A DNA stretch of 64,000 bases from Typha latifolia (GCA_019914945.1 CM034108.1:2738001-2802000), one strand, 5' to 3'. Shown: positions 38,999-53,600, numbered from the stretch's first letter. Notes: a model not told the origin generated them from the sequence alone. Translations and numbers: made by a program.

Positions 38999-39058
38999 CC
39001 ACGTGTCAGTTAACCTTTTCAAATTCATTTCCCCTTAATCATCATGGCGCTATATAAA
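38999..39058 (+). promoter_or_regulatory. ABRE/G-box plus TATA box of the SIP-type gene
   Basis: CCACGTGTCAG (38999-39009) contains both a G-box and the ABA-responsive core ACGTGTC. TATATAAA follows at 39051-39058, 142 bases before the start codon. The 45-base spacing between ABRE and TATA is typical of ABA- or dehydration-induced plant promoters. Motif presence is direct; inducibility is inference. Confidence 0.65.
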
Positions 39059-39199
39059 CCCACTCCTTGGTCGATTCTTCTCGACTCTCTTCTTATCCCA
39101 TCAGTATACATCTATCGAAGAGGCATTACTCTATTCGCTTCTTATTCGCGTAAATACCGAATTAGTTATAACTGATTTGGAGATCAGGGGAAAGCGACG

Positions 39200-40031
39200 A
39201 TGACGGTGACCCCAAGTATAACGATCGACGACGGCAATCTTGTGGTACACGGCAAGACTATCCTCACCGGCGTACCCGACAACATCATCCTCACCCATGG
39301 TTCCGGCGCCGACCTAGCTGAGGGCGCCTTCATAGGCGCCGCCGCCGACGACTCCAAGAGCCTCCACGTCTTCCCGATCGGCGTCCTCCAGTAAGCTCGC
39401 TGCCTCGATCGTTGTATGATCTCGTCTGTTGGATCGGATCTGGGGTTGATTGGACTGTCTTGTTTGGATGCAGGGGCCTGCGGTTCATGTGCTGCTTCCG
39501 GTTCAAACTGTGGTGGATGACGCAGCGGATGGGCGCGTGCGGGCGAGACGTGCCGCTCGAGACGCAGTTCATGCTTCTGGAAACGACGGCGGATCCGGTC
39601 AACGCCTACGTGGTGTTCCTACCGCTGCTGGAAGGCCCATTCCGGGTGGCGCTGCAGGGGAACGAGAGGGACGAGATCGAGATTTGCGTCGAGAGCGGTA
39701 AGTTTCGACCAAAATATAGAAATTGGGGATCTGATGGTCGAATACACACAAAACGGACGGCTGAATTTAAGTGAGATATTTTTGATCGTGTGGACAGGAG
39801 ACAAGGCGGTGGAGACGAAGCACGGGATGCATATGGTGTACATGCACACCGGGACTAATCCGTTTGAGGTCATTAACCAGGCAGTCAAGTACGTGACACT
39901 AACCTAATTTCTTTGTATTTGAATATTAAATATTTCTTGATTCTAGATGTTTCACGTATATTTACTTTTGATCTATATCTCAAAGTGGGATAACAGGAGC
40001 TAATAAGGAGCTAAAAGGCTCTCACTAGATG

Positions 40032-40078
<47 letters not shown>

Positions 40079-43000
40079 TTTGAGAAAATATGCTTTTTTT
40101 CTTGAATTATTGGAGTTATTCGATTACTGATCTGATGTATGGTGATGGTGAATGGAACAAATTAGGGCGGTTGAGAAGCACATGCAAACTTTCCATCACA
40201 GGGAGAAGAAAAAGGTTGATACTTCTGAGTTATAATAACTTCTCGTTACTTTCTACGCAAGTGATTGATTGCATTCGGTGGTATATATATATATATAATA
40301 CAACTATTTGTTTTGCAATAGCTTTGATTCGACTTGCATTTATTACCACAGCTGCCTTCTTTCCTCGATTGGTTCGGGTGGTGTACGTGGGATGCTTTCT
40401 ACACTGACGTCACCGCCGAGGGCGTCCACCAAGGCCTCAAAAGGTGGCGCATCTTAATTGGTTCTTTCGCATCGCCTTCTTTTGTTTTATAATAATGGAC
40501 GCCATGGCGACTTAATCTGGGCCCTTGATTTCTGATCACACAGCCTGTCCGAAGGTGGGGCGCCGCCACGATTCTTGATCATAGACGACGGGTGGCAGCA
40601 GATCGGGAGCGAGCTCAAGGAACAATCGGGAGCCGTCGTCCAGGAGGGAGCGCAGTAAGAGATCATTTTAACCAATCCGAGCCCTTCGTTTCTCATATAC
40701 GGTGTTCTGCAGCCGACGCATCCTACGGTGTCTTGCAGGTTCGCGAGTAGGCTCACGGGGATCAAAGAAAACGCAAAGTTCCAAAAACGGGACGGTGAGA
40801 AGGATCAAACCCCTGGACTCAAGCTGCTTGTCGAGGAGGCAAAGAACCGCCACAACGTTAAGTAAGTATTATTTTAATGTTGTTATTTGGAATATGAAAT
40901 TAATTACTTAATGAATAATGACTGGGCACCTCCAAAATTATCATACTTGTTACTTAGTTTCCAATATAATATGAAATTAAAAGGACAGCACCTTCTCAAA
41001 TGCTGCACACTAACTCGACCTACAAAAAAATCGTCATTAACTAAATTAATATATGTATATAAGAAGTGTACAATTTTCTGTTAAAATTTTTTGATTTTGA
41101 TTTTTATTGAAACTTTGTACCGTATAGATTATTATTATTAGATTATTTTATTTTTAATGCCTCAAAAAAAAACTTTGTTATTATTTTCTTACGAATCAAT
41201 TATCAAGTAAATGTCCATAAAATTTGGTAAAATTCTCTAAAACTTTAGTAGGTTCCAAAAAAAGGAAAAAAAAGTAGTAGGTTCCAACGTTAAGAATATG
41301 TTATTTTCTTCAGAAAACTTTAACATAAAGTTTACAATTTAGCTCGAAGTTAGTAGCTCAAAGTTGCATGTATGCTCTAGATAATCTCGCTTTTTGTGTA
41401 TATACCCGTCGATATCACTTACGTAGTTATGTTACTTTTGCTTTTAATAGCAATAGTTAGAATTTGCTCTCTCTTATGCTTGTGTTATATTAATAACAAC
41501 ATGAGTAGAGTGGGTCGGCTTTAATATAATCGCATGGTGATGGTGAAGGTGCGTGTACGTATGGCACGCCATGGCAGGGTACTGGGGTGGGGTGAAGCCG
41601 GCAGCGGAGGGGATGGAGCACTACGAGAGCGCGCTGGCGTACCCGGTGCAGTCACCTGGGGTGATGGGAAACCAGCCGGACATCGTCCTGGACAGCCTGT
41701 CCGTCCTCGGGCTGGGCCTCGTCCACCCCAAGAAGGTGATCAGCTTCTACGACGAGCTCCACGCCTACCTCGCCTCCTGCGGCATCGACGGCGTCAAGGT
41801 GGACGTGCAGAACATCATAGAGACCCTCGGCGCCGGCCACGGCGGACGCGTGTCGCTCACCCGCGCGTACCAGCAGGCCCTGGAGGCCTCCATCGGCCGC
41901 AACTTCCCGGATAACGGTTGCATCTCCTGCATGTGCCACAACACCGACACGCTCTACAGGTATGCGTCTGCCTCTTACTTCTCGTGTGCACGTGTGTTGT
42001 TGATGATCATTACGTGTTCATTTGTGATTGATGGGGCTCGTTGTTTTGCAGTGCTAAGCAGACGGCGGTGATGAGGGCGTCGGACGACTTCTATCCGAGG
42101 GACCCTGCATCGCATACTATTCACATATCATCCGTGGCTTATAACTCCCTGTTCCTGGGGGAGTTCGTGCAGCCCGACTGGGATATGTTCCAGGTCAGTT
42201 CAATTTGCACACAGCACCCTACGCCATACCAATTTGCGTTTCCGATCCTATTTTCTCTATTTCCATTTATCATTTTTATTCGTAAAATAATTCTTTTCCA
42301 GGATAGAAGTTGATATAATATAGGATACGAAACCATAAATTCACTTCAATATAGGGTGTTATTTGTTAATTTTCCTTGGGAATTTTATGACATGATGTCT
42401 GAATTGGACCCAGAGCCTTCACCCAGCGGCAGAATACCACGGAGCAGCTCGAGCTATCGGTGGATGTGCCATTTATGTTAGGTAAAAGTTATCCATCACA
42501 TGTTAACATCATCAAATAAGACCAAACTCTACTTTCTTCTGCTTGTTTCTTCTCCACGTTTTTTCCTCACAACAAGACAAAGATTTGTTATCAAAGAGTC
42601 CTATCTATTGGTGTCAATCATGGCATTTATGTAACAGTGACAAGCCCGGCCACCACAACTTTGACATGTTGAAAAAGCTAGTCCTACCAGATGGGTCAGT
42701 CCTCAGAGCCCGACTACCAGGCCGGCCCACTCGAGATAGCCTGTTCTCTGACCCTGCCCGAGATGGCACCAGGTGAGTTTTCCTCCTGCGTTATTCCTAT
42801 CTATTACCAATAATTGTCACATCTTGGTATTTGTAACATGGTGTTCCAATGCTACAGCTTGCTCAAGATTTGGAACGTGAACAAGTGCTCTGGGGTTGTG
42901 GGCGTGTTCAATTGCCAGGGTGCAGGGTGGTGCAAGATTGCTAAGAAGACGCTCATCCACGATGCGGCTCCCGGAACACTCACCGGATCAGTGCGCGCTG

Positions 43001-43709
43001 TTGATGTGGATAACATAGCTGAGATCGCCGGCCCGGGATGGGGTGGCCAAGCCGTCGTCTATGCCTTCAAATCAGGTTGATAAATGTTGATCTTATACTA
43101 ACTTCATGATGCGTTTATCCTTTTATCTCATTAAGCACAGTCTGATATATACCCTCCTTTGTTGGTTTTGTTATTAAATCAGGAGAATTGGTTCGGCTAC
43201 CTAAAGATGCTACCTTGCCCATCACCCTCAAAATTCTTGAATACGAGCTCTTGCACATTTGCCCTATCAAGGTGACAATCTCTATATTCATAGCTATCTC
43301 ACAAAAGTCATATGGAGAAATAACAGCAATCTTAACTCTTTCTTTATTAATTTTGTTGCAGGTGATCACATCAAACATCTCCTTCGCACCGATCGGTCTT
43401 CTTGACATGTTCAATTCCGGCGGAGCCGTAGAGCAGTTCGACGTTCTCAGGTCGTCCAACAATGAGGATGAGAACTACGACGAGTCGACTTCGGTGGGGA
43501 GTGAGAACAGAGCAGCCACCGCAACGCTGCTGCTCAAGGTCCGAGGCTGTGGACGTTTCGGCGCTTATTCCTCTCAGAAGCCACACAGGTGCACCTTGGA
43601 CTCGTCGGACGTGGAATTTAGCTACGACTCTGTCACCGGCCTCGTGACCGTTAACATCCCGGTGCCGGAGGAGGAGAAGTACAAGTGGACTTTGGAAGTC
43701 CAAGTTTAG
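39200..43709 (+). CDS. GH36 seed-imbibition protein / raffinose-synthase-like (probable alkaline alpha-galactosidase)
   Basis: This family acts on raffinose-series galactosides; named members are annotated either as galactinol-sucrose galactosyltransferase 2 or as alkaline alpha-galactosidase (SIP). Fourteen exons, all in phase: 39200-39390, 39474-39697, 39798-39888, 40166-40214, 40352-40443, 40544-40654, 40739-40861, 41549-41959, 42052-42193, 42414-42481, 42638-42772, 42858-43075, 43183-43271 and 43362-43709, giving 763 residues. Markers in order: [89 protein letters not shown] (the probable nucleophile Asp), [11 protein letters not shown] (the probable acid/base Asp) and [14 protein letters not shown]. 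Length and N-terminus match the SIP2/RFS2 branch better than raffinose synthase (RFS5) or the longer stachyose synthase. No signal peptide is seen, consistent with a cytosolic enzyme. A TATA box and ABRE lie just upstream. Confidence 0.94.
40033..40076. repeat. (TA)n microsatellite in intron 3 of the SIP-type gene
   Basis: About 22 uninterrupted TA units inside the intron between 39889 and 40165. A second shorter TA run lies at about 40281-40297 in intron 4. Confidence 0.9.
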
Positions 43710-44690
43710 GGAACTTGGTCTTGTCGTGTGGTGTTCTGCATCATTCCACGCAATAATATGGCCGCTCATATTTATCTAGATGAGTTATGTTGCATTTAGT
43801 TTTTCCTACTGGCATCTGTCTGCATTATAATAGTTGTTTTACCTCGAATACCATAATTTATCCATCTCTATGTGACGCTGGCTATGATGAGGTATTGAAA
43901 TTTCTTCTATTATGTATGTTATCTTAAGGTGCTAATTAATAAAGAGCACAGACCAATCAACTTGGGGAACATTATTAGAATACAGATAACATGACGAGCT
44001 GAAATCTGAAGCAACCGAGAGAGAGAGAGAGAGAGACAGGAAATCTTTGGTGTACTTTCTTCGTCTGTTCATCGTTGAAGCTACAATTAAGAGATTCTCT
44101 CACTAACCTCATTCGGAGGACAGGAATAGCAAAACGACAAACAAGCCTCAGTCATAGGAGACTTAGATAGATTAAGAGACTGATAAATCTTAGATTGTGA
44201 TCTTCCACCACAGTACGACTTCTCTGGATGATGTTATAGTCGGGGGGACCTTTATCACCCATGAAATATTTATTTAATTCCAACACTATCATGATATACT
44301 ATCATATTAAGAGGATATTAATCATGTCCAAGACATAACATTTAATAAAGAGTAATTCAGCTGGGTATCTTCTCTATCATGTCTCCATTCTAGTTTACAA
44401 ATGACACAAATTTGTGATGATTGATTCTAAGAACCAATCATACCATGTCACTTGACACGTATTCCAAATAGCAAGTCATTACCGACATACTTCTTTAACC
44501 TAATGCTTCCAGATAGCAGATAACCATCAGACAAGATTTAACTGGGCTCTAAGAAGTTGATAAATATTGGCATTAAAAAATTATAATCTCTGAAGTTGCA
44601 GCCAACATACTTGGTACTAAAAAGTCAAAAATTCGGTGCACAACTTCTGTGTATAAATCGTCAGTTAATCCTCACTCTCCTGATAACCAT
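43710..44690. other. Convergent intergenic region between SIP-type and OST48 genes
   Basis: About 980 bases between two 3' ends. It contains a short GA run at 44017-44036 and no supported coding frame. Both 3' untranslated regions must lie here. Confidence 0.6.
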
Positions 44691-47600
44691 CTACTTGTGA
44701 TACAGGTAAACAATGGAGAATATGAAAAATGCCGCCATCTGCAATAAAAAAGGAAATGGTTTAATAGTTTGCAATATAAGTGCAAAGGTATTACAAGACT
44801 GACTACTCTTCACACAACAGTCAGCTGAATCAGAATAGCAAAGCCAGGAAAATAGTGCAATACTGATTATTTTTGTTCTATTTAGTTTAATGTTTTCATT
44901 ACCTACAGCCTGTGACTGTCAATGTGTTGTCATAATCATATGATACCCAATCTTGATCTTGGAATCAATAGAAAAATAGCTAAACAATTAAGATCTCATC
45001 CTTGGATCTGGTGTTATAAGGACATGATATAGAATCAACTCATTGAAGGTGCGCGGTCCTTAGATTGCATATATCAAAACTTGATCATATGATAAACATA
45101 TTAGATCAAGTTTAATTGGAAAGTTATTTTATATGGCAATGGTCAATAATAGCCTTTAGCTCCTATAAGTAATATCCATGTAGCTTTAAAATATTATGAG
45201 CAACAAAGAAAACATAAGAGACTAAGTTAAGAGCTAAAGCAACATCTAGTAATTATCAATCAGGGCTTGTTCATCCTATAGTTTCAGCAAAAAGTTGGGT
45301 GACGCAGGGTTGAACAGATTAACAATAATGTCTTGGATGAGGAATTTTGCATATTAAGTTTACTTAGATAACAAAATACAACTAGGCACAGAAAAAGGAT
45401 GTTTGTTGAAAGAACACATTCATCTGTCATAACACAATCTTAGCTTAGTAATGATACCATTTTGTATTTAATCTATTGTATAAAGAATAACCAAATCTAA
45501 CACAACAAATATTTGACTAATTTTTTCTAGATAGTCAACAAAGAATTTGTTCTCTTAACATTTTTATGCTACACAATATATCAAATTTCAAAAGATAGAA
45601 AGCAAAAAAAGGAAAAAAAAGAAATATTATTTCATGATATGACTTGCAATTCAATTTGACTAAATCCTTTCACAATCTTCGACACAATTCAATCTTCACA
45701 ACATTGCATGTTATAGTAAAGGATACACATAATTAAGAAAGTTCACAAAAATAGAAATCATGCAGGGATTCATAGTTAACAAATATTCCACGACATGCAG
45801 AAAAAGCTTTACTAAGAGCACTTACAGTTGAAAAGGATGCCCCATAATAAGGATATGCTGCTGTTATGAACCTCTCATACTCATTGTGTCTGAAAGGACG
45901 AACTGGAATCTGCAAAACAAATAGAGAGTTTTGATGCAAGAAAAACAATATCCACAAGTACACTCCGATATAATTACTGTTTAAGATTTTCAAAGCATGA
46001 TGATTGAAAATTGCAAATCAGTATTTCGTATATACAATAGCATGTAGCTTATCCACTTAAATGAAATGAGTCCTCTTCCAAACTTTCTATTTCCTTTTTT
46101 CATCTAACTTGAAGGTCGCTGACCCCAACACTACAGCAGATGGAACCTCTCGAATCAGAGACTAGACATAGGAGTCAACAATGACTCCAAAAAATAAGAA
46201 AAAAGCCCTTATCCCACCAAAATAGAGAAGTAATCATAAAGTCACACCTGTGCCCATCTTGCAGGATGATGATATGTTGAATGTAGATCACAACACCTGA
46301 ATCTATCCTAATAAAAAGGGGCTCAGGGCTTTCTTTTTCAGAAAATTTTGGAGTCTTCAGTTGCATTGTTCATAGAAGCAATCACAGTAGTGAAGAAGCA
46401 TAGATGATTATTGGAGCCTTGTTTTAGTGAGAAAGCATGGAGACTCCATTTACAACAGACAGATTGGGACATAGGTCCTCGTCTACGAATAGTAGCAGCA
46501 ACAACTAATTTCCTTCCTATTTTGGTGACATACTAATTGTGCAGTTACCAACCAGAAAGTTCAGTGTCAATACTTCCAGATATTTATAAACTGATCCAAC
46601 TATATGAATAATATCAATCAATTTTGAAGTCTGTTCTTAAAAGATCACTGCATCCTGAAAAGTAGATCATTAAGTTTTATAATTCTCATATAGGAGAAAT
46701 CATGATCAGAAGCTTCAGTACCACACGTTACAGATGGAAATAAAATCATGTTGAAAACACTAACCTGCTTTGAAAGAGAGAGACTTGTATATCCAAGCTT
46801 CTGGTACTCGACCTTAAACTGGAAAACTCCGTAAACATCAGGAACTTTAAAGGATGTAGAGTAAAGACCCTGTAGAGCATAACATAATATCTCAGTTTGA
46901 CGAGGTTGGAAATTCTACCACATACACATTTTAATATATGGATACCTTTTCATCAGTTGACAAAGTTTTCAAAACATAAGGACTCATCATGTAGAACTGA
47001 ACTTGAACATCATCAGCTATGTAAGGTTTCCAGCTTGTTCCAGACCATTCATAGATCTCCACAGAGTATTCCTATGAAATATCCAAGTGAGATACCAAAG
47101 GAAAAATATTTCCTATTGTTTTGGAATTATCTGTTTCTTGCACTATTAAGAAGCAATTACCAAGTCATCATTTATACGATACATGGCAGGTTCAGTTGCT
47201 TCTCCAACCTTGTGATGGCCGACATTGACAGCCTGTTAAAACAAAAATAACATCCTTGAGTTACTCCTGAACAGATAGTTGCAAATTTTTCACAACCACA
47301 TAGCAAAACAAAAGATATCTAGAACATGATTTGCTCTCGGCAGCATATACTGGATCTCAGATAATGGAAGGAAACTGAAACAAGAAGATGACTCCAGACT
47401 ACTTATCAGCATTTTAAATGCTTGACCTTGAGATGGCCCCTTTCATGGAAGACCCATTTGCTTATTTCAGCCACAAATTGTTCATTCCCAGATTTGTCAT
47501 ATCTGCTAAAAAGTGGAATCTCAGTACTGATAGGTTAGAAGAACTATATAAGATGCATGATCATGAAAAGAACAGAAATGTATATTTCCAACTATAGATT

Positions 47601-50600
47601 TATCCACCAAAGCTATTTCGTAATGTAGAAAGTAATAGCATAGAAGCAATTATGGTACTTAAGCTTGCTAGCTGCAAGATGATTGATAAGCATTTCGATG
47701 AGCATTTCTGTTAAAGTTGATGTGTAGTTATTTACTAATCTTTAGTTGTTGGTTATTCTTCATGATCATCATTTTTGCATTGCTGCTCACTTTCTCTTCT
47801 GCTCTTCCTTAAAAATGTTCTAAACCATTAGAAGAATGTACTTGATACCATATTTTCCTTAAACATTTGAAGGTTCATGTTTCTACTCTATGGCTAAACA
47901 ACTGAAATATTAAAATTTAACAAGTCCTCTGATTAAGAAATAATCTAAATCAACTAATTGGTCACAATAAGAAAGCATAACAAATGGAACTATAATTCTG
48001 ATTGTACCAAAATAATGCTCTAAGTCAAACTACAATATTTTGTCAGACAGTTCATATATGTCATCATAAAGCTGGAAAGTAGTTACAAAAATTAGCATTG
48101 TTTAGTTCCAATATAGAGTATAGTTAAAGATTCTTGAGACAGTCTGTTCTTCCATGTTTTTAGACTTAAAAGGTGCTCCTCTGCGCTGCATTTTGAAGTC
48201 GGATTTAGTAAATCAATTGTTAGTTCAAATTTCTTTGTAGCTCCCGACATCTTCTTGTGGAAGGCAATATTTCACAAGTATCAAGTGATTAATACACATG
48301 ATGCCATCCTTAAAGTTCATCCTCTATCTAATTAAACATGACATAATATCAAACGGATCTTAACTTTTCTACATGTATAGAAGGGCTATATCTTAGTCTC
48401 ATTAGCTTTTATGATGATAATTCAATCCATCAACTCAACTCACTGCCTTTTATGAACACTAATTCTATATCCTAGTTAAATGCCATATGTTGCCAAACTC
48501 GAGCTCTTCTCATGTTTGTTAGATGAAGCCCCTCCCGGACTCCCTTTGGCTAAGCCCATGATATTATTTGCATAGCTCTGCAACACCCATTTACTTTTAA
48601 CATCAATGTCATAAGTATAATTAATTCTATAGTAGCACCTAGAAACTATTCAACATTCTCACTGCTATTTGATATACCTTGACTCAATAAGTGTATCATG
48701 ATTAGTGACCCATCTGACAACGAAAAACATATGGGAACTTGTTTAAAGACCGAAGGCTTGAAAAAAAAAAAGCTTAGTAAGATGCTACAAGTTTTAAAGA
48801 AAGGCTTGAAAATCAAAATTGTCTTAGTAAACCACTACAAGTTTGAACCTAAAAGGTTAAGACACAGGCAATGCCACATGAGTAGTATCAATATGCCACT
48901 TCTATGTGGAGCAATGTCCAAATCAGGCACATGCTAAATACACAATTAAAGATAGCTACCTGAATATTGTGAAATGAAAGGTAATATATGGGAAAACACA
49001 AAAAGTAATATACTCACTTGGTCTTGCTCCCAGCCTTCTGTACACCAGATCTCAAGAACCTAGTTTTTAAAGAGAGCTAGATCAGCAGAGTAAAAAAATC
49101 CGAAATTCTGAAATGGAGGTGATTGTTGCTTACCGGTTGCTAAACAGATCCAAAGATCCAGATATCAACATACGGGCATTATTTCTTGCCTAATGGAAAG
49201 GTATGCGTGGACAATATTAGCCTCTCATAAGCAAGCCAAAAGATATGAAATATATAAAGTGCTGATATATCAAACTATAAAGTGCTCGACAATTGAAAAA
49301 CAATGCAAAGAATAGTTGCACTTGGATAACTTCAGTAAATTATCAGAAATCAACCATACGAGCCCTCAGGTCTTGTTTACTATTTCAAAGTTGTTCAAAC
49401 ATTCACAAACAAGTACCATATATTTCTAATTTTCTTTAATTATTATAGACTTGTGAACATTTATGCCTGAGGTAACAACATTGAGTACAACATGAATAAC
49501 TAGTTTCATGATCATGTATGATAAGCGTAGCATGCTCTAAAATACTAGCTGACATTAGGGCTGTCAAAAAGTTCAAGCTCGTGAGGCTCATGAGCTCGAC
49601 TCGAGCTCTTGAGTTCTTTAGCTCGAAAACTTAATCGAGCTGGAGCTAGCTCGGCTCGAATTAGCTCAAAATATATAGTATTATATTTAGTTCTATTTAT
49701 TTATCTAAAGTTATTCTAGCACAATTGGTAAGAATACCTTTATCCTTACCCATGACCCAGGTTCAAATCATAGTTGCTACATTTTTCAAGGTAGTGTGTT
49801 AAATTTTTAAAATGAAGTTCGACTTTAGTCCCATATCAGAAGTGAACAAAATTGAAGTGGCCTTTATATATAGTCTCTTAGACTATTAAAATGTCTTCTC
49901 TCAAAATAAAATAATATTTAATATTTTAGAAACGAGCCACTTGAGCTCATCTCTATTAACAAGCTCGTCTCGAGCTCGAGCCGAGCTAGAGTAATCTCCA
50001 TTTCGAGTCGAGCTGCGCAGAGCTCAGCTCGCTCAAAATCGGCTCATTTACACCCCTAGCTGACATTCTTGTTCACATGTCTGACCCAAGATTCATATCT
50101 ATTGCAATCTTCTTTCAAAATCACTTTCCAGTATACATCATATATCATGACTAAAAAAAGTAGTATACATCATATATCATGACTAAAAAAAGTTTATAAT
50201 AAGCCTAACCTTTACAAGATAACACAAACAAAGATTCTGCTTTATCATCTTGAATTAAGAGGAACTCGTATAAGCCTAGCATTAATGTGGTGCTCTACGA
50301 AAAAGCTAACAAACTACTTGAATAATGCAAATATTCTGTGATGTGTGTATATGCAGGTACGGTGCATTATGACTGCCATATCACTACCACAACATGTTCT
50401 TTTGTATCAGTTTGTTGTATCAGCTTGACATTTGTCCAAGTCACTAGTTGACAAATATATTGAAAATATTAAAATATTATTTTTCTCTCATAAAATTTAA
50501 AAAAGCTCACAAAAGTTTTAATTGATAGTAACTACACGCCACTCTATCCATATAATTTGGCTTCGACTAGACCCTACTAGAAAAGCATGGGATAACAAAA

Positions 50601-53600
50601 TCAAGTATTAAAGTTTTATCAGTAGAAATAGGTACTACAAGTCTATAATTAAACCTTTATCTATTTGGGTACTCTTAGATAAACACATAATAAGACATGT
50701 TATAAAGCATGTATTCATAAGTTCTTTAATGATACAGTAGAATGATTAAAGACCACACTGCTGATAAATATTAAATGGGCTCATTGAATAGCTCAGTTCT
50801 GTTTTCTGTAAAGAATGTATTGCATGGAACCAGGTGGATATATGACTGGTAGAGGTGCATAGATAGGTGATATCACCTTGATCACTGCATGAAGATATAT
50901 AAAACAGGGAGACTGACTAGAACATCCAAGTCAATTAACATGGCAAGTGTTGAGACACAATAGAAAACAAAAAAGTTTGAAGGTCAGACAATAAAACTAA
51001 ATGATACACCACCTGCGTGACAGAAACCAGTGATATTGCTGAGCCTGTGAGAGAGGGAGGGCTTGATAACTTAGTCTTTGGGTTTGCTGAATATGCTGAA
51101 GGAGAGGCAGAGAGAACTTTCAAAACCTGTCAACAAGGATGAAGGGTGAAAAGGCCAATGTAGTCATTAAAGAGGAAATTAAAAGAAAATAAAGGCCTCT
51201 TTGTCCTACAAGACCTACACAAGAAAGTAAGAAAACCTTTCTGACAATTGAAGACCTAATATGCAGGAAAACAGTAACTAAAAGACCTACCAGACTATTA
51301 GAAGGATTTACTGAATGGCCAATTCCTCGAAATAGTATAGGAGCCTGTTCAAATTATGTTACACTTATCACAAGCAGAGAGAGAATTGCATAATAAGCAT
51401 GCTTAAAGGCGTGAAACAAAAAAAGTTTATGATAATACATTTGCATCACAAAGATCTCATGGAAATTAAGGACAATAAAGAAAAATTATATAGTTTCTAA
51501 CTGATTAGTTTATAGAATGTATAAATAGTCACAGGTTGAAAGCTATGGACCATGGTACTGTTAAAAGGTAGGGCATGAAATATTTCTTCCCCTTTAGTTC
51601 AATGTTCTAGAAACAGGCATGTGGCTGCATATGTATATATGGCTCCTAGATCGTTCTGCATAAACCGCAATCCACACAAAACGTACGCATAGTCAAGCTA
51701 CAAAATGTGAAATAACTAAGAAAACATATAGCACATTTATAGATAGATATAGGTTACTTTTGATGCAACATCTTCAAAGAAAAATTTATCAGACTTAATT
51801 TATTCAAAAGTATAGATACCTATAAGTTTTTATAACACATATTTCTGTTTAGGAAGTCCCTACTCCAGAACCAGTCTAGAGTAACACTTGAACAATATAA
51901 AGACATGACTAGTGAAGAGTGTAAGTGCAAAGAGAATAAAAAAAAAAATCGAGTCAAAAAGTGAAATTCAGCATTGCAGGACTGTGTCACAGTTCAGTGC
52001 ACATTCCGGCACGAGATCCCATGTATTCTCTTAAGGAAACTAGGCTGGGTATGGACAGCCAATGCAGAATTGATTAAGGAAGATTAAGAAACAGTTATGA
52101 ACTCAAATTTTGTAATCTAAATTTCCTAAGATGGAGTAAAGATGATCTTAATGCCTATAAAAGAGGACCAGAGACTAAAGGACCTGATACAACTTAAGAG
52201 AACTCAAGAGAGACTAAAGGAATACGCTTAGAGACTATAGAGGTCTTGATTCTCTCACAAAACAAATTTTTTTATCAAAGTGTGAGAATTACTACTTCAT
52301 TGTCTGAGTGCTTGGAATTCAATTTCAGATGCACTGATGCATTTGGAGAAGCTGAATCGTTGCATCGCCAACCTATAGCAAGACTTGTTTGCGAGATCGA
52401 CCCATAGCTCGAATACGAGAATAATTCATCGTGCGGGACAAGTGCAAGAGGAGACTTCAAACTCAGGCATTGGAGTGTCGGAGTAGTTATGTGCAAATCT
52501 TATTTCCATGTCTTGATAAATTAATTTGACCCAGTTTGAACGAGTCCATAGTTTTTTCCTCTCGACGGCAAGATGTTTTCCATATTAAAAAATTGTGTAC
52601 TGGCCTTTGTCATGTTTTTCTTTCCTATTTGTTTTCAGCTTTAGATTTCCTACTCAGTTTTTTGGTTTTCTCTTTCATCTTTTTAAACCGAATCCAATCT
52701 CCCCCAAATTTGAAATTTTCAATATCCATAGTTCTTGTTCCAAGGACCAATATAAAAAATGACATAGTGAAAAAATAGACCTCAATCTTTTTCTTCCCGA
52801 GAATTATATCTGCCTGGATTAGATCATCACCGGCAATAAGAGTATGCTCCCCTTCGGACTCTGAGATGGCATAGCTAGTATGATCAATAACCACAGCTTC
52901 CGGATCCTGAAACAAAGAAATCGAGTGTCCAGAAAAAAGTGCCAACAAGAAAAAGAAGAAAAAGATATTTATAAGAAGTTAAATCAAATAATTCCACTTA
53001 CCTCATCAAAATCTACACCACATTCAGTAGCAATTCCCCGAATCAGATCAGAGGCAGATGAATCCGCCGCTAAAATCAAATCATGCCCGGCATCAATGAA
53101 ATCGAGAACCGCATTTTGGTCCAACGAGCCACCAAACCCTACAAAGAACCAAAATTCATCAAAATCCGAATTTAAACAAATACACATAATACCAAAGAAA
53201 TGAAATATCCAAGAGCAGAGATCTGGGTTTTGGAATAATCTAACATTGAACTAAACTTTACAACGTTAAAATATCCACCAAAACCATTTGATCCGCACAA
53301 CAATTCAAAGAACATCGATCTAAGTTTTCGGACAATCTTACGTTGAATGGAAGGGGCGAAGAGGATTAGACCGTCGTAAAGGTACTGCCCGTATCTTTGG
53401 AGCGAGATCTTGGGGTCATCGGCGACCTTAAAGTCGAGATCAAAGCCACAAGATTGAAGAGAGTTGAAGAAGACAGAGTGGGAGGATCGAATCGCAAGGT
53501 CGTCGACGAGGACGAGGAGGCGGCGATCGGTAGGGTTCTCGGCAGAGAAGGAGTGGGAGAGCAGAGGCACGAGAGAGATCACGGCGAAGAGGAGCAGGGA

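Larger units (their letters stand above)
35414..39199. other. AT-rich intergenic region, 3' UTR of CDPK to promoter of SIP-type gene
   Basis: This 3.8-kb stretch begins with the CDPK 3' region, including a TTC repeat. It is mostly AT-rich with no supported coding frame. A GC-richer part at 36590-36790 contains CACGTG twice (near 36613 and 36704). A short tRNA-like/SINE-like sequence occurs near 38811. The promoter of the downstream gene occupies the right end. Confidence 0.6.
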
